Notes: generated by a model not told the origin, from the letters alone. A stretch of 64,000 nucleotides of DNA from Candidatus Aalborgicola bjergmarkensis (GCA_016708725.1 JADJFE010000030.1:434001-498000); one strand, 5' to 3'. Shown: positions 15,721 to 24,242, numbered from the stretch's first letter. Made by a program: numbers and translations.

Positions 15721-16992
15721 ATGTACCCACTCCTTTGTGCCCTGCTCGCCCTGCTATGCGCCAGCGCCGCCCATGCACAGGAAACCAACACCAACCCGGC
15801 CCTGAGCGGCAAGCTCAGCGCGCAGTGGGATGAACGCAGCGCATCCTCCCTGGGGCCGCTGGCGCAGGCCAACAGCGTGCAAAGCGGCACCGTCCCGCCA
15901 CCCGCCAGTGGCGCCACGCTGCAAGCCGAACTGCGCGCCCGCGCGCGCAACTGGAACGCCATTGCCACCGTGCAACAGCAAAGTTCGCGCGGCCAGGAGG
16001 CACAGAATCAATCCTGGGTCAATGAACTCGTCGCCACGCACGATGCCGGGAGCTGGCAGTACAGCGCAGGCAAGAAAATTGTCGGCTGGGACGTGGGCTA
16101 CGCCTTTCGCCCCAACGACGTGGTGCAGCAGGAAGCGCGCCGCACCCTGGTCAGCACCACCGCCGAAGGCCGCCCCGTGGCCATGGCCGAGTACTTTGAT
16201 GCCGAATCCGCGTGGTCGCTGGTCCTGGTCAATCCCACCAGCGACACCAGCCGTCTGGGCGCCACGGAACCCGCCTTCGCCGCACGCTTCTACCAGCGCC
16301 AGGGGGCATTGGACTGGCACGGCTTTGCCCGCACCGCCCAGCGCACCGGCACCAGTCTGGGAGGCGCGCTGTCCTGGGTCGCCGATGATTCCCTGGAACT
16401 GCACGCCTCCGCCCGCATCCTGCAACACGCAGACAGCCTGGCCATGAACCCCGATGTGGCACCCCTCTCGACCAGCAACCCATGGCAACCCAGCCTGCTG
16501 GGCCATACCCAACAAGCCCTCATCGGCGGCACCTGGACACACACCAGCCAGCTCAGCATCCTGCTGGAAGCTTGGTGGGACGGCACCGCCTTGTCCCCCC
16601 AACAGTGGCAGCAGTGGCGGGAGCGCAACCAAAGCCTTGCCACCTTGAGCACCTTGAGCACCTTGACCACCCTGGCAGGCTTTGGTGTTCCCGCATCTGC
16701 TGTCGCCGGAAACCTGGCATGGCAAAGCGACGCCTTTGCCGCCAGCCCCAGCCTGCACCGCAGCAACCTCTACACCCGTATCAGCTGGGAGCACGATGCC
16801 TGGCAGCCCTCGCTGGACCTTCTCTACCACCCCAGCGACGGCGGCCTGATGGCCACCGCAGCCCTGCTCTGGAAGGGCGACCGCGTACAAGTGCAAGGCG
16901 GCATACGCATCCACACCGGCCCAGACGACTCCGTAGTGGCACAACTCCCCACCCAGCGCCAGGCCTACGTGCAGGCCAACTGGGCGTTTTAA
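15721..16992 (+). CDS. Probable outer-membrane beta-barrel protein of the ABC/LolA cluster
   Basis: A 423-residue protein beginning at ATG 15721 with a clean signal peptide (YPLLCALLALLCASAAHAQ), 5 bp after the LolA-like stop. The mature sequence is rich in alternating polar/hydrophobic stretches and ends in an aromatic residue (QAYVQANWAF), as expected of a protein inserted by the Bam complex. I do not recognise a named family. Within it, around 16639-16668, three near-identical 9-bp units encode LSTLSTLTTL. Position suggests it is the outer-membrane member of an envelope transport chain (secreted protein, ATPase, permease, LolA-like carrier). Barrel prediction is by eye only. Confidence 0.75.
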   Translation: MYPLLCALLALLCASAAHAQETNTNPALSGKLSAQWDERSASSLGPLAQANSVQSGTVPPPASGATLQAELRARARNWNAIATVQQQSSRGQEAQNQSWVNELVATHDAGSWQYSAGKKIVGWDVGYAFRPNDVVQQEARRTLVSTTAEGRPVAMAEYFDAESAWSLVLVNPTSDTSRLGATEPAFAARFYQRQGALDWHGFARTAQRTGTSLGGALSWVADDSLELHASARILQHADSLAMNPDVAPLSTSNPWQPSLLGHTQQALIGGTWTHTSQLSILLEAWWDGTALSPQQWQQWRERNQSLATLSTLSTLTTLAGFGVPASAVAGNLAWQSDAFAASPSLHRSNLYTRISWEHDAWQPSLDLLYHPSDGGLMATAALLWKGDRVQVQGGIRIHTGPDDSVVAQLPTQRQAYVQANWAF

Positions 16993-17014
16993 GCCCATAC
17001 AGCACCGCCCCGCC

Positions 17015-18061
17015 ATGACCGAGCGCATCCACGACCCACTCCTGCACCGTGCCTTGCTGGCGCTGACCGTCAACAGCCTGATTGCCCTGGCGCTCTCGCT
17101 CTTTGACGAACACGGACTGTGGATGAACATGGTCTACTCCCAATGCATCGGCCTGTCGATCTGGGGACTGATTGAAGTGGCACTGCGGTGGCTGGTCAGC
17201 GACTGGGACCAACAATGGCGCAGGCTGGTGCTGCTGGTGCCACTGGCGGTGGTGATCGGCTATTTGCTTGGCACCCTGCTGGCCGACACCTTGCTGCAAC
17301 ACAACAGCCTGGGCTATCTGGGCGAGCAACCGGGCAAATTCTGGGGGCTGCTGCTCATGAGCCTGGGCGTGGGCACAAGCATGGCGTACTTTTACCTCAG
17401 CCGCTCCCAACTCGTAGCGCAGCGCCAGCGCACGGAACAGGCGTTGCGGCTGGCGGCAGAATCGCGTCTGAAACTGCTGGAGACGCAGCTGGAGCCGCAC
17501 ATGCTCTTCAACACCCTGGCCAATTTGCGCATGCTCATCAGCATCGACCCAGAGCGCGCCCAGGCCATGCTGGACCACCTGATTGCCTACCTGCGCACAA
17601 CACTCAGCGCCTCGCGCACCACCACCCACACGCTGGAACAGGAATTCGACCGCCTGCGCGACTACCTGGCCCTGATGGAAGTGCGCATGGGGCCGCGCCT
17701 GCAATACACGCTGGACTTGCCCCAGAACCTGCGCGGCCTTGCCGTGCCCGCCCTGCTGCTGCAGCCGCTGGTGGAAAACAGCATCAAACACGGCCTGGAG
17801 CCCAAGGTGGAAGGCGGCCACATCACCATCCGCGCCAGTTTGCAGGGCCAGCAGGGCCAACAGGGCCAATACCTGTGCCTGGAAGTGGCGGACACCGGCT
17901 GCGGACTCAAACCTGCAAACGAAACCGCAGACCAGAGCGGCTTTGGCCTGACCCAGGTACGCGAACGGCTGGTTACGTTGTACGGTGCGGCGGGTACTTT
18001 GAAATTGGTAGCTGTACCCGCAGGTGGTGCAAGCGCTACGGTCGTATTTCCGATGAATTAG
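17015..18061 (+). CDS. LytS/AlgZ-type sensor histidine kinase
   Basis: Membrane histidine kinase of the His_kinase (LytS/YehU/AlgZ) type, 348 residues. Four hydrophobic segments fill residues 10-135. The kinase region has the family phospho-acceptor motif QLEPHMLFNTLANLR at about 158-172, then LLLQPLVENSIKHGLEPK (N box) and GFGLTQVRERL. Such kinases normally sit directly upstream of a LytTR response regulator. Here the gene is followed instead by 600 bp of repeats, and a LytTR gene appears only at 61075. The last 17 codons (KLVAVPAGGASATVVF) coincide with a dispersed repeat also found at 18472 and 61007, so the C-terminus may have been rebuilt by a rearrangement. It starts 22 bp after the outer-membrane gene. 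Confidence 0.9.
   Translation: MTERIHDPLLHRALLALTVNSLIALALSLFDEHGLWMNMVYSQCIGLSIWGLIEVALRWLVSDWDQQWRRLVLLVPLAVVIGYLLGTLLADTLLQHNSLGYLGEQPGKFWGLLLMSLGVGTSMAYFYLSRSQLVAQRQRTEQALRLAAESRLKLLETQLEPHMLFNTLANLRMLISIDPERAQAMLDHLIAYLRTTLSASRTTTHTLEQEFDRLRDYLALMEVRMGPRLQYTLDLPQNLRGLAVPALLLQPLVENSIKHGLEPKVEGGHITIRASLQGQQGQQGQYLCLEVADTGCGLKPANETADQSGFGLTQVRERLVTLYGAAGTLKLVAVPAGGASATVVFPMN
18002..18052 (+). repeat. Dispersed ~50-bp repeat forming the 3' end of the kinase gene
   Basis: The core TAGCTGTACCCGCAGGTGGT then GCAAGCGCTACGGTCGTATT is shared with the copies at 18472-18532 and 61007-61067, with only a few changes. In reverse complement it matches the termini of the 206-bp elements at 61.9 and 62.9 kb. 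Here it is coding (last residues of the LytS kinase). Confidence 0.7.
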
Positions 18062-18099
18062 GGAGAATCATCCTGGATGGAACTACCGCCATTGGGCAG

Positions 18100-18460
18100 C
18101 ATGGAATTCTTGCCCCAACGGGGCACCGCATACCAGCGAAGGGCAACGCCCTGGGGAAAACACCCCGGCATGGGGAAAACACCCAAAACACCCCCGGCTG
18201 GGGAAAATACCCTGGGGAAAACACCCAAAACACCCCGGCCTGGGGAAAACACCCCGGCCATTTCCGCGTTCTGAAGGAACGCCGCATATCGCTGCACCAC
18301 CCATCCGCGCCCGACCTATGCAGCGTTCCTTCAGAACGCATTGCAACCCTCCATCCTGCTTTCCGTTTTTCCGTCCCCATGTTCCTACGTTCCCAGTTCC
18401 CAGGGTTGCACCCTGGGCTGGTATGCCACGCCCCTTTGGGGCTTTGGGAGGTTGGCGTTC
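18100..18460. repeat. Hairpin-array repeat, copy X
   Basis: This 361-bp element fills most of the 600-bp gap after the kinase gene; its second copy is at 21497-21789. It holds a series of hairpins: GCCCCAACGGGGC; GGGCAACGCCC; a perfect 15-bp inverted repeat GTTCTGAAGGAACGC at 18268-18282 with its complement at 18323-18337; CCCAGGGTTGCACCCTGGG; and GCCCCTTTGGGGC. Between the second and third lies a short tandem array of CTGGGGAAAACACC-type units (about 18155-18260) that is shorter in the other copy. No credible protein is encoded; ORFs across it are by-products of the G+C-rich stems. Confidence 0.8.
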
Positions 18461-18471
18461 ATTCTGCTGTC

Positions 18472-18532
18472 AAATTAATAGCTGTACCCGCAGGTGGTAC
18501 AAGCGCTAGCGTCGAATTTCCTACAAATTAGA
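18472..18532 (+). repeat. Dispersed ~50-bp repeat, non-coding copy
   Basis: AAATTAATAGCTGTACCCGC followed by AGGTGGTACAAGCGCTAGCG, directly after hairpin-array copy X. It would encode the same C-terminal tail as the LytS kinase (VPAGGTSASVEFPTN and stop) but has no attached gene, so it looks like a scar. The remaining 130 bp to the next gene show no feature I can name. Confidence 0.65.
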
Positions 18533-18664
18533 TTGATGCATTTATTATGAAACTTCTTTCGGATGTGAGGATCACCGTGGTTTTCGGTGATGTCACCTTT
18601 GCCCAGCAGACCTTGAAGGCTTGGTGATACGATGCCTGATTGAATGGGCTACTAGAAGTGAAAA

Positions 18665-19054
18665 ATGGAAGTCTTTTACGACGAGGAAGATGTGACCGTG
18701 TATTGGGATGCTGCGCATGGCCGAATCCATGTCGACTGGAGAAACATACCCTCAGATAGAACGGTTCAAATGGGTTGTGAGGAAATGCTCAAGTTGCTTA
18801 CACAACGCCGATGTGGCCAAGTGCTAAACGACAACAGGAATGTTGTTGGCCCCTGGAACTCTTCGGCGCAGTGGGTGGCCGAAAATTGGTTCCCACGCAT
18901 GCTGGACGCAGGGTTAATACAATTTGCCTGGCTGCAGTCGGCCAATTCACTGAGCAAGTTTGCTGCCCGCCAGTCGTCTGCGCTCAATAAGGACTCCGGT
19001 GCCATTCGCTTGTTTGAGGACGAAGAGGATGCTCTTGACTGGTTGAGGGAATAG
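18665..19054 (+). CDS. STAS/SpoIIAA-like domain protein
   Basis: Protein of 129 residues resembling SpoIIAA-like (STAS/SEC14-type) single-domain proteins: an N-terminal strand pair (VTVYWDAAHGRIHVDW), a helix (GCEEMLKLLTQRRCGQVLND) and the family's recurring WVAENWFPRMLDAGL segment at about residues 69-83. It ends with the acidic FEDEEDALDWLRE. No phosphorylatable DS motif stands out. It is 3 bp upstream of the large PAS-GGDEF-hemerythrin gene and certainly cotranscribed, so it is a good candidate partner or regulator of it. The two-gene unit is bounded by hairpin-array repeats on both sides. Function unknown. Confidence 0.72.
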   Translation: MEVFYDEEDVTVYWDAAHGRIHVDWRNIPSDRTVQMGCEEMLKLLTQRRCGQVLNDNRNVVGPWNSSAQWVAENWFPRMLDAGLIQFAWLQSANSLSKFAARQSSALNKDSGAIRLFEDEEDALDWLRE

Positions 19055-19057
19055 TCG

Positions 19058-21460
19058 ATGGAGAGCAGTTTACTCGCGCAAATTGTCTTGGGGGCGCAAC
19101 TGGGTTTTGCTTTACTGCAGGTTATTTGCGACGAGAACGGCAACCCGATAGATGCGGAACTCCGTGAAGCTAACGCACTTTTCCTTGCGGCAGCTGGCTT
19201 ACCCCTAAGTAATGCTCAGAATGGCAAAATACGCACATGTGCCGTCAATAGCCCAATCGCGACGCCTGAGATGCTTCGCATCTTCCAGGAAGTGGAGCGT
19301 CAAAGGGGTGACCGGCACATTGAAACCTTCTTTGAGACCACGCAGCGTTGGTTCGATATTCGCGTCTTCTCACCCCAAGAAAAACTTGTTGCCGTTGTCC
19401 TTGACGACATAACAAAACGTAAGCGGTTCGAAATCGCGCTCAAGATCGAATCAGCATTTTGGAATGAGGTTGTCGACAGCTGCCCAGGTATTTTCTTCAT
19501 GCTGCTTGGGCATGGTCAGTTCGTCATGTGGAATCGGGCCATGCGGCAAGGCGCCGACGCCACGGAACAGAGGATGGCGTCCCTGTCAATTCAAGAACTT
19601 ACAGACGATCGAGATCGCGGCCTCATTAGCCAGGTTATCAAAGACGCTCTCGAAGGGACCAACCGCGAGGTGGCGCTGGACCTGAAATCGCTTTCCGGGC
19701 ATCGGTCTTCCTATTTCATCTCCTGTCAGCGAATCAGCCTCCTGGGCCAGGAGTACGTCATTGGCTCTGGCTTTGACATTTCCGAGCGATTCAAGGCAGA
19801 ACAACTTCTGCGACAGCAAAAACAATTCTCCGAGGACGTTATCAATAGCCTTCCTGGCGTTTTCTACATGCTCAATGTCCGAGGGCAGTTCAAACGGGTG
19901 AATAATCTTTTTGTTGAGGTAACAGGCTATTCGAGAGACGAAATTGCCCACATGAATGCGCTTGATTTGTTTGCGGGCGAGGACAAACAACTGATCGCCA
20001 AGAAAATGCAGGAAGTGTTCGAGCAGGGAAAATCCTGGGCAGAAGCTGAATTCATCACCAAGTCCGGCCAGGGAATCCCCTACTATTTCACAGGTCAGCG
20101 CACCTGCATTGATGGCGAGTCTTACCTGGTCGGCCTCGGAACCGACATTAGCGAACGCAAGGCTGCAGAGGCCGCGTTTCGCATCGCTGCCATTGCATTT
20201 GAATCACAGGAAAGCATGCTTATCACCGATGCCAACAGGGTGACCCTGCGTGTCAATAAAGCCTTTACCGCCCTCACTGGCTACATGGCAGAAGAGATCA
20301 TCGGACAGAACCCACGCATGCTTCGTTCAGGTCGCCATGGATCAGACTTTTATTCAGTGATGTGGAATAGCATCAACAATGCTGGCACATGGGAAGGTGA
20401 GATATGGAATCGGCGAAAAAATGGTGAGGTATTTCCAGCCCACCAGACCATCACCGCAGTGAAGAACAGAAATGGCATTGTCACCAATTATGTGGGAACG
20501 CTTATCGACATCACGCAGCAAAAAAGATCAGAAGAAATTGTCTGGTACAAGGCCAACTTTGACCAATTGACAGGACTGGCAAACCGCTCCCTATTTTTTG
20601 ATCGGTTTTCAAAAGAAATCTCACGGGCCAGGCGCTCAAATAAACACGTTGCATTGCTGTTCCTCGATCTTGACGGATTCAAGGCCGTCAATGATGTCTA
20701 TGGGCATGATGCCGGGGATGACGTGTTAAAAGAAGTTTCTCGACGTTGGTTGCGATGTGTGCGCGAGGTAGATACAGTTGCCAGGGTGGGCGGTGATGAG
20801 TTTGCCATTATCGTTGGTAATCTGGATAGTTCCTGCGATGCCATTCCTCTTGCCGAAAAGCTGATTCAAGAACTTTCCTTCAATATCTCTTTATCCCATG
20901 GCAAGGAGTGCAATGTTGGCACTAGCGTTGGCATCAGCATCTATCCTGATAATGGAACTGAAATGGATACACTGCTTTCATTGGCGGATACGGCGATGTA
21001 TGAAAGCAAGATGCGGGGGAAAAACACCTACACCATAATTGATACGACAACCACCATTGGCAAAATATATGAAAAGTGGATTGAACTTGATGATTTAAGT
21101 CTCGTTGGAGTCGCCGTATTAGACGAACAGCACCGTCAGTTTGTTCGCATGCTGAATCATGTAAATCACGCCATTGCAATCAACAAGATTGATGTGGATA
21201 TCAAGAAATTATTTAATGAAGTTTTGAAACTCGTAAAAGCACATTTTGCTACAGAACTCAATCTGATGGTGAAATATAATTTTCCAACCACGGCGTTGCA
21301 CGAATTAGAGCACGAGAAAATGTTGATGAAACTAATTGATAATATTCATCAAGGTAATGAATTGTTGACATTGCATTCAGTCAAGGATTATCTGTTGGAT
21401 CATTTCAAGCACTCTGATAAATACCTGGGTGATTTCCTGAAATCGCATGGAGTTAGCTAG
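19058..21460 (+). CDS. PAS-GGDEF diguanylate cyclase with C-terminal hemerythrin domain
   Basis: An 800-residue cytoplasmic sensor. Several PAS domains occupy about residues 10-490; the clearest, at about 375-485, has GYMAEEIIGQNPRMLRSG and GTWEGEIWNRRKNGEVFP. The GGDEF domain at about 500-660 keeps active-site GGDEF in VARVGGDEFAIIVG and an upstream RxxD (REVD), the inhibitory c-di-GMP site, so cyclase activity with product feedback is likely. The C-terminal 120 residues form a bacteriohemerythrin-like domain with its ligand set: LDEQH, HFATE, HELEH and HFKHSD. The di-iron site could sense O2 or redox state and set cyclase output; that link is inferred. It starts 3 bp after the STAS-like gene. 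No membrane segments. Confidence 0.93.
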   Translation: MESSLLAQIVLGAQLGFALLQVICDENGNPIDAELREANALFLAAAGLPLSNAQNGKIRTCAVNSPIATPEMLRIFQEVERQRGDRHIETFFETTQRWFDIRVFSPQEKLVAVVLDDITKRKRFEIALKIESAFWNEVVDSCPGIFFMLLGHGQFVMWNRAMRQGADATEQRMASLSIQELTDDRDRGLISQVIKDALEGTNREVALDLKSLSGHRSSYFISCQRISLLGQEYVIGSGFDISERFKAEQLLRQQKQFSEDVINSLPGVFYMLNVRGQFKRVNNLFVEVTGYSRDEIAHMNALDLFAGEDKQLIAKKMQEVFEQGKSWAEAEFITKSGQGIPYYFTGQRTCIDGESYLVGLGTDISERKAAEAAFRIAAIAFESQESMLITDANRVTLRVNKAFTALTGYMAEEIIGQNPRMLRSGRHGSDFYSVMWNSINNAGTWEGEIWNRRKNGEVFPAHQTITAVKNRNGIVTNYVGTLIDITQQKRSEEIVWYKANFDQLTGLANRSLFFDRFSKEISRARRSNKHVALLFLDLDGFKAVNDVYGHDAGDDVLKEVSRRWLRCVREVDTVARVGGDEFAIIVGNLDSSCDAIPLAEKLIQELSFNISLSHGKECNVGTSVGISIYPDNGTEMDTLLSLADTAMYESKMRGKNTYTIIDTTTTIGKIYEKWIELDDLSLVGVAVLDEQHRQFVRMLNHVNHAIAINKIDVDIKKLFNEVLKLVKAHFATELNLMVKYNFPTTALHELEHEKMLMKLIDNIHQGNELLTLHSVKDYLLDHFKHSDKYLGDFLKSHGVS

Positions 21461-21496
21461 ATGCAACGTAATCGACGAGTTGATGCCCCGTTGGGA

Positions 21497-21789
21497 CATG
21501 GAATTCTTGCCCCAACGGGGCACCGCATACCAGCGAAGGGCAACGCCCTGGGGAAAATTGGGAAAAACACCCCGGCTGGGAAAAACCCCTGGGGAAAGCA
21601 CCCCGGCCATTTCCACGTTCTGAAGGAACGCCGCATATCGTCGCACCACCCATTCGCGCCCGACCTATGCAGCGTTCCTTCAGAACGCATTGCAACCCTT
21701 CATCCCGTTTTTCCGTTCCCACGTTCCCAGGGTTGCACCCTGGGCTGGTATGCCACGCCCCTTTGGGGCTTTGGGAGGTCGGCGTTCAT
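21497..21789. repeat. Hairpin-array repeat, copy Y
   Basis: Second copy of the element at 18100-18460, same orientation, shorter because the internal tandem array is reduced. The 15-bp inverted repeat GTTCTGAAGGAACGC is at 21617-21631 with its complement at 21672-21686, and CCCAGGGTTGCACCCTGGG and GCCCCTTTGGGGC are also conserved. It abuts the truncated SRAP gene, so the element or a recombination through it probably removed the 5' part of that gene. The 344-bp gap 21461-21804 holds nothing else. Confidence 0.8.
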
Positions 21790-21803
21790 GCCTCAACTTC
21801 CTG

Positions 21804-22050
21804 CGCCGATGGCAAAGGGCCGGTTTATAGTTTCACCATGCTGACGATCAACGCCGATGGGCATGATCTGATGCACCAGTTCCACAAACCGACGGATGAA
21901 AAACGCATGGTCGTGATCGTGCCGCCCGACGATTACGGCCCCTGGTTGCACGCAAGACCTGCGCACAGCATGGATTTCATGCGTCCCTACCCGGCACAGC
22001 AGCTGCGCGCCAGCGTTGATGCTGCGGCGCAGCAAGCACTCCTTTTCTGA
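21804..22050 (+). pseudogene. C-terminal remnant of an SRAP (YedK/HMCES-like) gene
   Basis: The frame encodes SFTMLTINADGHDLMHQFHK and then PTDEKRMVVIVPPDDYGPWL, the characteristic C-terminal part of SOS response-associated peptidases, which crosslink to abasic sites in single-stranded DNA. About two thirds of the protein, including the catalytic N-terminal Cys, is absent. The sequence upstream is hairpin-array copy Y. No ribosome site or start matches the fragment, so it is a pseudogene. The right end is intact with a stop at 22050. Confidence 0.72.
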
Positions 22051-22149
22051 AATTTCCACTTGCCGCAACATACTTGGATTGAATTGCATAAACTCCCCCT
22101 TTGCATTCAGTCTATTTCAGACTGCGCCAGACCATTTCAGGAGCGAAAT

Positions 22150-23130
22150 ATGGAACACATGGAACATTTATTAACCAACCGGGCAAATTGGGCACATACG
22201 CCGCGCGCGCTGTCGCTTGCGCTGCTGGTGCTCGGCGCTGCAAACGGCGGCTCTGTGGCGACGGCAGCGCCAGTCCCTGGTGAGCCCCCGGCTGCGGTGG
22301 TGGATGGCGTTGTCATGCCAGCATGGCTGGAGCGCGCGGGCAAGCGCCAGCCCATTGCCCCTGGCACGGTCTTGCAAGAGCACGACCGCATAGAAACCGG
22401 CGCCAATGCACGCATTCTGCTGACATTGCCAGAGGGCAGCAAAATCAAGCTGGGTGAAAAGGCACAACTGGGTTTTGATACGCTCATGGCCAAGCGTGAG
22501 GGAGAAGAGGGCAATATCTTTTTGAAATCGGCGCTGCGCGTGGCCACCGGCGCATTCCGTTTCACGACGAACGCACTGGCGGGTATCACGAGCCGCCGTG
22601 ACGTGAGCATTCGCCTGGCAACCGTGACCGCTGGCGTTCGCGGCACCGATCTGTGGGGCAAGCAAGGCGGTGACAAGGAAATCGTGTGTTTGCTCGAAGG
22701 CAAGATTGAAGTCGCGCGCGACCCGGTTGCGGGCCAAAGCAGCGAGCCGGTCATTCTGGATCAGCCGCTGCAGTTCTATATAGCGCCAAAGGACCAGCCC
22801 GCATTGCCCATAGACCGTGTGCCAGAAGCCAAATTGGCGGAGTGGGCCGTCCAGACCGAGATTGCACGCGATGTCGGCGGGGCCAGTCTGGATGGTCACT
22901 GGAAAATAAGCTTTGATAAGCAAACCAAATTTGCAACCGCGATTGCACTGTACGAAGAGCTGCGCAAGCAAGGCTACGCTGCGCAGTTTTACCCGGACAG
23001 GCTAGACGGCAAGCGTATCTTCCGGGTTGAACTGGGCAATTTATCCAGCGAGGGCGATGCCCGCGCGCTGGCACTCAAGCTGGGCGCCAGCACGAAGGCA
23101 ATCACCAGTACTCCCAGCGTCAGTCGCTAG
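22150..23130 (+). CDS. FecR-domain protein with C-terminal SPOR domain
   Basis: Envelope protein of 326 residues from ATG 22150, preceded by TTTCAGGAGCG; a longer frame to 22060 has no such site. After a hydrophobic signal segment (LSLALLVLGAANGGSVATAA) comes a FecR-type domain at about residues 55-190 with GTVLQEHDRIETGANARILL and SIRLATVTAGVRGTDLWG. The C-terminal ~80 residues resemble a SPOR domain (ALYEELRKQGYAAQFYPDRL; FRVELGNLSSEGDARALALK), which binds denuded peptidoglycan at division sites. No sigma/anti-sigma partner is adjacent. It precedes the type II secretion cluster, on the same strand as gspG, but a role in secretion is not shown. Confidence 0.85.
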   Translation: MEHMEHLLTNRANWAHTPRALSLALLVLGAANGGSVATAAPVPGEPPAAVVDGVVMPAWLERAGKRQPIAPGTVLQEHDRIETGANARILLTLPEGSKIKLGEKAQLGFDTLMAKREGEEGNIFLKSALRVATGAFRFTTNALAGITSRRDVSIRLATVTAGVRGTDLWGKQGGDKEIVCLLEGKIEVARDPVAGQSSEPVILDQPLQFYIAPKDQPALPIDRVPEAKLAEWAVQTEIARDVGGASLDGHWKISFDKQTKFATAIALYEELRKQGYAAQFYPDRLDGKRIFRVELGNLSSEGDARALALKLGASTKAITSTPSVSR

Positions 23131-23306
23131 GCTTTCAAAGCTTTCAAGGGGTAGACGGGATGGAGCAACTCGAAAAGTCGGATGGTCAATTTCTCTTTGG
23201 TCTTGGTGTTCGCTTGTGAGCCGATCCAGATGGCAAGTAGGCGCAGCCGCCGACTTTCGTCCGGGATTGTTAGGCGCGTACTCTTTCCCGCAGTTTGGGC
23301 CACTCC

Positions 23307-23759
23307 CTATTTGACGCTGCCCAGTGGCGGCAGTTCCAGCGTGATTTGTGCAGGTGCGTTGCCCTCGGCAGCCAGCACGGCCCGGCGGCCCGCAACCGAT
23401 TGCAGGATCAGGCCTGCGTCTACCAGTGCACCTACACGAAACGGTTTGGCTGGTTTTCCGGCAATCGAAATCAGCGCGGCACCGCCTTGCTGGTGACTGG
23501 CAATCACTCCGGCAAGCACATAGATGTTGCGTGCCGGAGAGGGAGAAGGACTGGCAGCCGTCCTGATTTGTCCGCCACCCAGGGCGCGGGCTACGGCCTG
23601 CGGGTCAAGCGCGGGTGTGCTGGCAGTGGCCACGGTGCTTGCTGTGCTGTCGGCGCTGGTGCTTTTCAGGCTCCAATAAACCGCGCTGGCAGCGGCCAGC
23701 GCCGCCAGGATGAACGTTATCAGGCGACTTCCCCAAAGGTTGATGGTATTTGCTTGCAT
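23307..23759 (-). CDS. gspC: Type II secretion system protein C-like (GspC)
   Basis: Inner-membrane protein of 150 residues from ATG 23759: one helix near the N-terminus (LITFILAALAAASAVYWSL), an Ala/Ser/Thr-rich linker and a homology-region-like domain (IYVLAGVIASHQQGGAALIS; KPFRVGALVDAGLILQSV). This is the layout of short GspC proteins, which link the inner-membrane platform to the GspD secretin; the usual C-terminal PDZ or coiled coil is missing. It is divergent from gspG, with only 21 bp between the starts, so the two promoters must overlap or lie inside the genes. Identification rests on layout and on the gsp neighbours. Confidence 0.8.
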   Translation of the reverse strand: MQANTINLWGSRLITFILAALAAASAVYWSLKSTSADSTASTVATASTPALDPQAVARALGGGQIRTAASPSPSPARNIYVLAGVIASHQQGGAALISIAGKPAKPFRVGALVDAGLILQSVAGRRAVLAAEGNAPAQITLELPPLGSVK

Positions 23760-23780
23760 GACGCGATTATGATTGAGGCG

Positions 23781-24242
23781 ATGATGAATACACAAATTTC
23801 CCAAATTTCCCTCTCCCGTTCCCGCCCCCGTTCGCAGCACACGGGTTTTACCCTGATAGAACTGATGGTGGTGCTGGTCATCATTGGTGTGCTTGCCGCC
23901 CTGATTGTTCCCAACGTACTGGAACGAGCGGATGATGCCCGCGCTACGGCGGCCAGAACCGATGTCAACAACCTGATGCAGGCGCTCAAACTCTACAGAC
24001 TCGACAACCAGCGTTATCCCACCGCCACCCAGGGCTTGCAGGCACTGTTGAACAAGCCAACCGATGCACCCGTGCCGCCGAACTGGAAGCGGTATCTGGA
24101 CAAGCTGCCCAACGATCCCTGGGGCCGTCCCTACCAGTACATCCATCCGGGCCTGCATGCCGAAGTGGATGTGTTGTCTTTTGGTGCCGACGGACAGCCC
24201 GGAGGCGAGGGAAAAAATGCGGATATCGGTAGCTGGGAATAA
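23781..24242 (+). CDS. gspG: Type II secretion major pseudopilin GspG
   Basis: Major pseudopilin of the type II secretion pseudopilus, about 153 residues. The prepilin signal reads HTGFTLIELMVVLVIIGVLA, cleaved by the prepilin peptidase after the Gly, with Glu at mature position 5. The C-terminal part (YPTATQGLQALLNKP; LDKLPNDPWGRPYQYIHPG; GADGQPGGEGKNADIGSWE) is diagnostic of GspG, including the calcium-binding loop. Possible starts are ATG 23769, 23781 or 23784; GAGGCG just upstream favours one of the last two. The 3' end overlaps gspH by 26 bp. First gene of a rightward gspGHIJK run. Confidence 0.95.
   Translation: MMNTQISQISLSRSRPRSQHTGFTLIELMVVLVIIGVLAALIVPNVLERADDARATAARTDVNNLMQALKLYRLDNQRYPTATQGLQALLNKPTDAPVPPNWKRYLDKLPNDPWGRPYQYIHPGLHAEVDVLSFGADGQPGGEGKNADIGSWE

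Noticed and set aside
15754..17130. 458-codon open frame opposite the outer-membrane protein
   Set aside because: Gly/Ala-rich shadow; the plus-strand gene has a signal peptide, correct spacing and operon context.
18155..18260. Possible CRISPR-like array (CTGGGGAAAACACC units)
   Set aside because: Units are short, irregular and contiguous with no unique spacers; they are an internal tandem repeat of the hairpin element.
17188..18531. 447-codon frame overlapping the LytS kinase and the hairpin repeat
   Set aside because: Different frame of the kinase gene continuing into repeats; Pro/Arg/His-rich and without family resemblance.
21457..21722. Small ORFs inside the hairpin-array copies
   Set aside because: They follow stem sequences on both strands and change between the two copies; no start signals.
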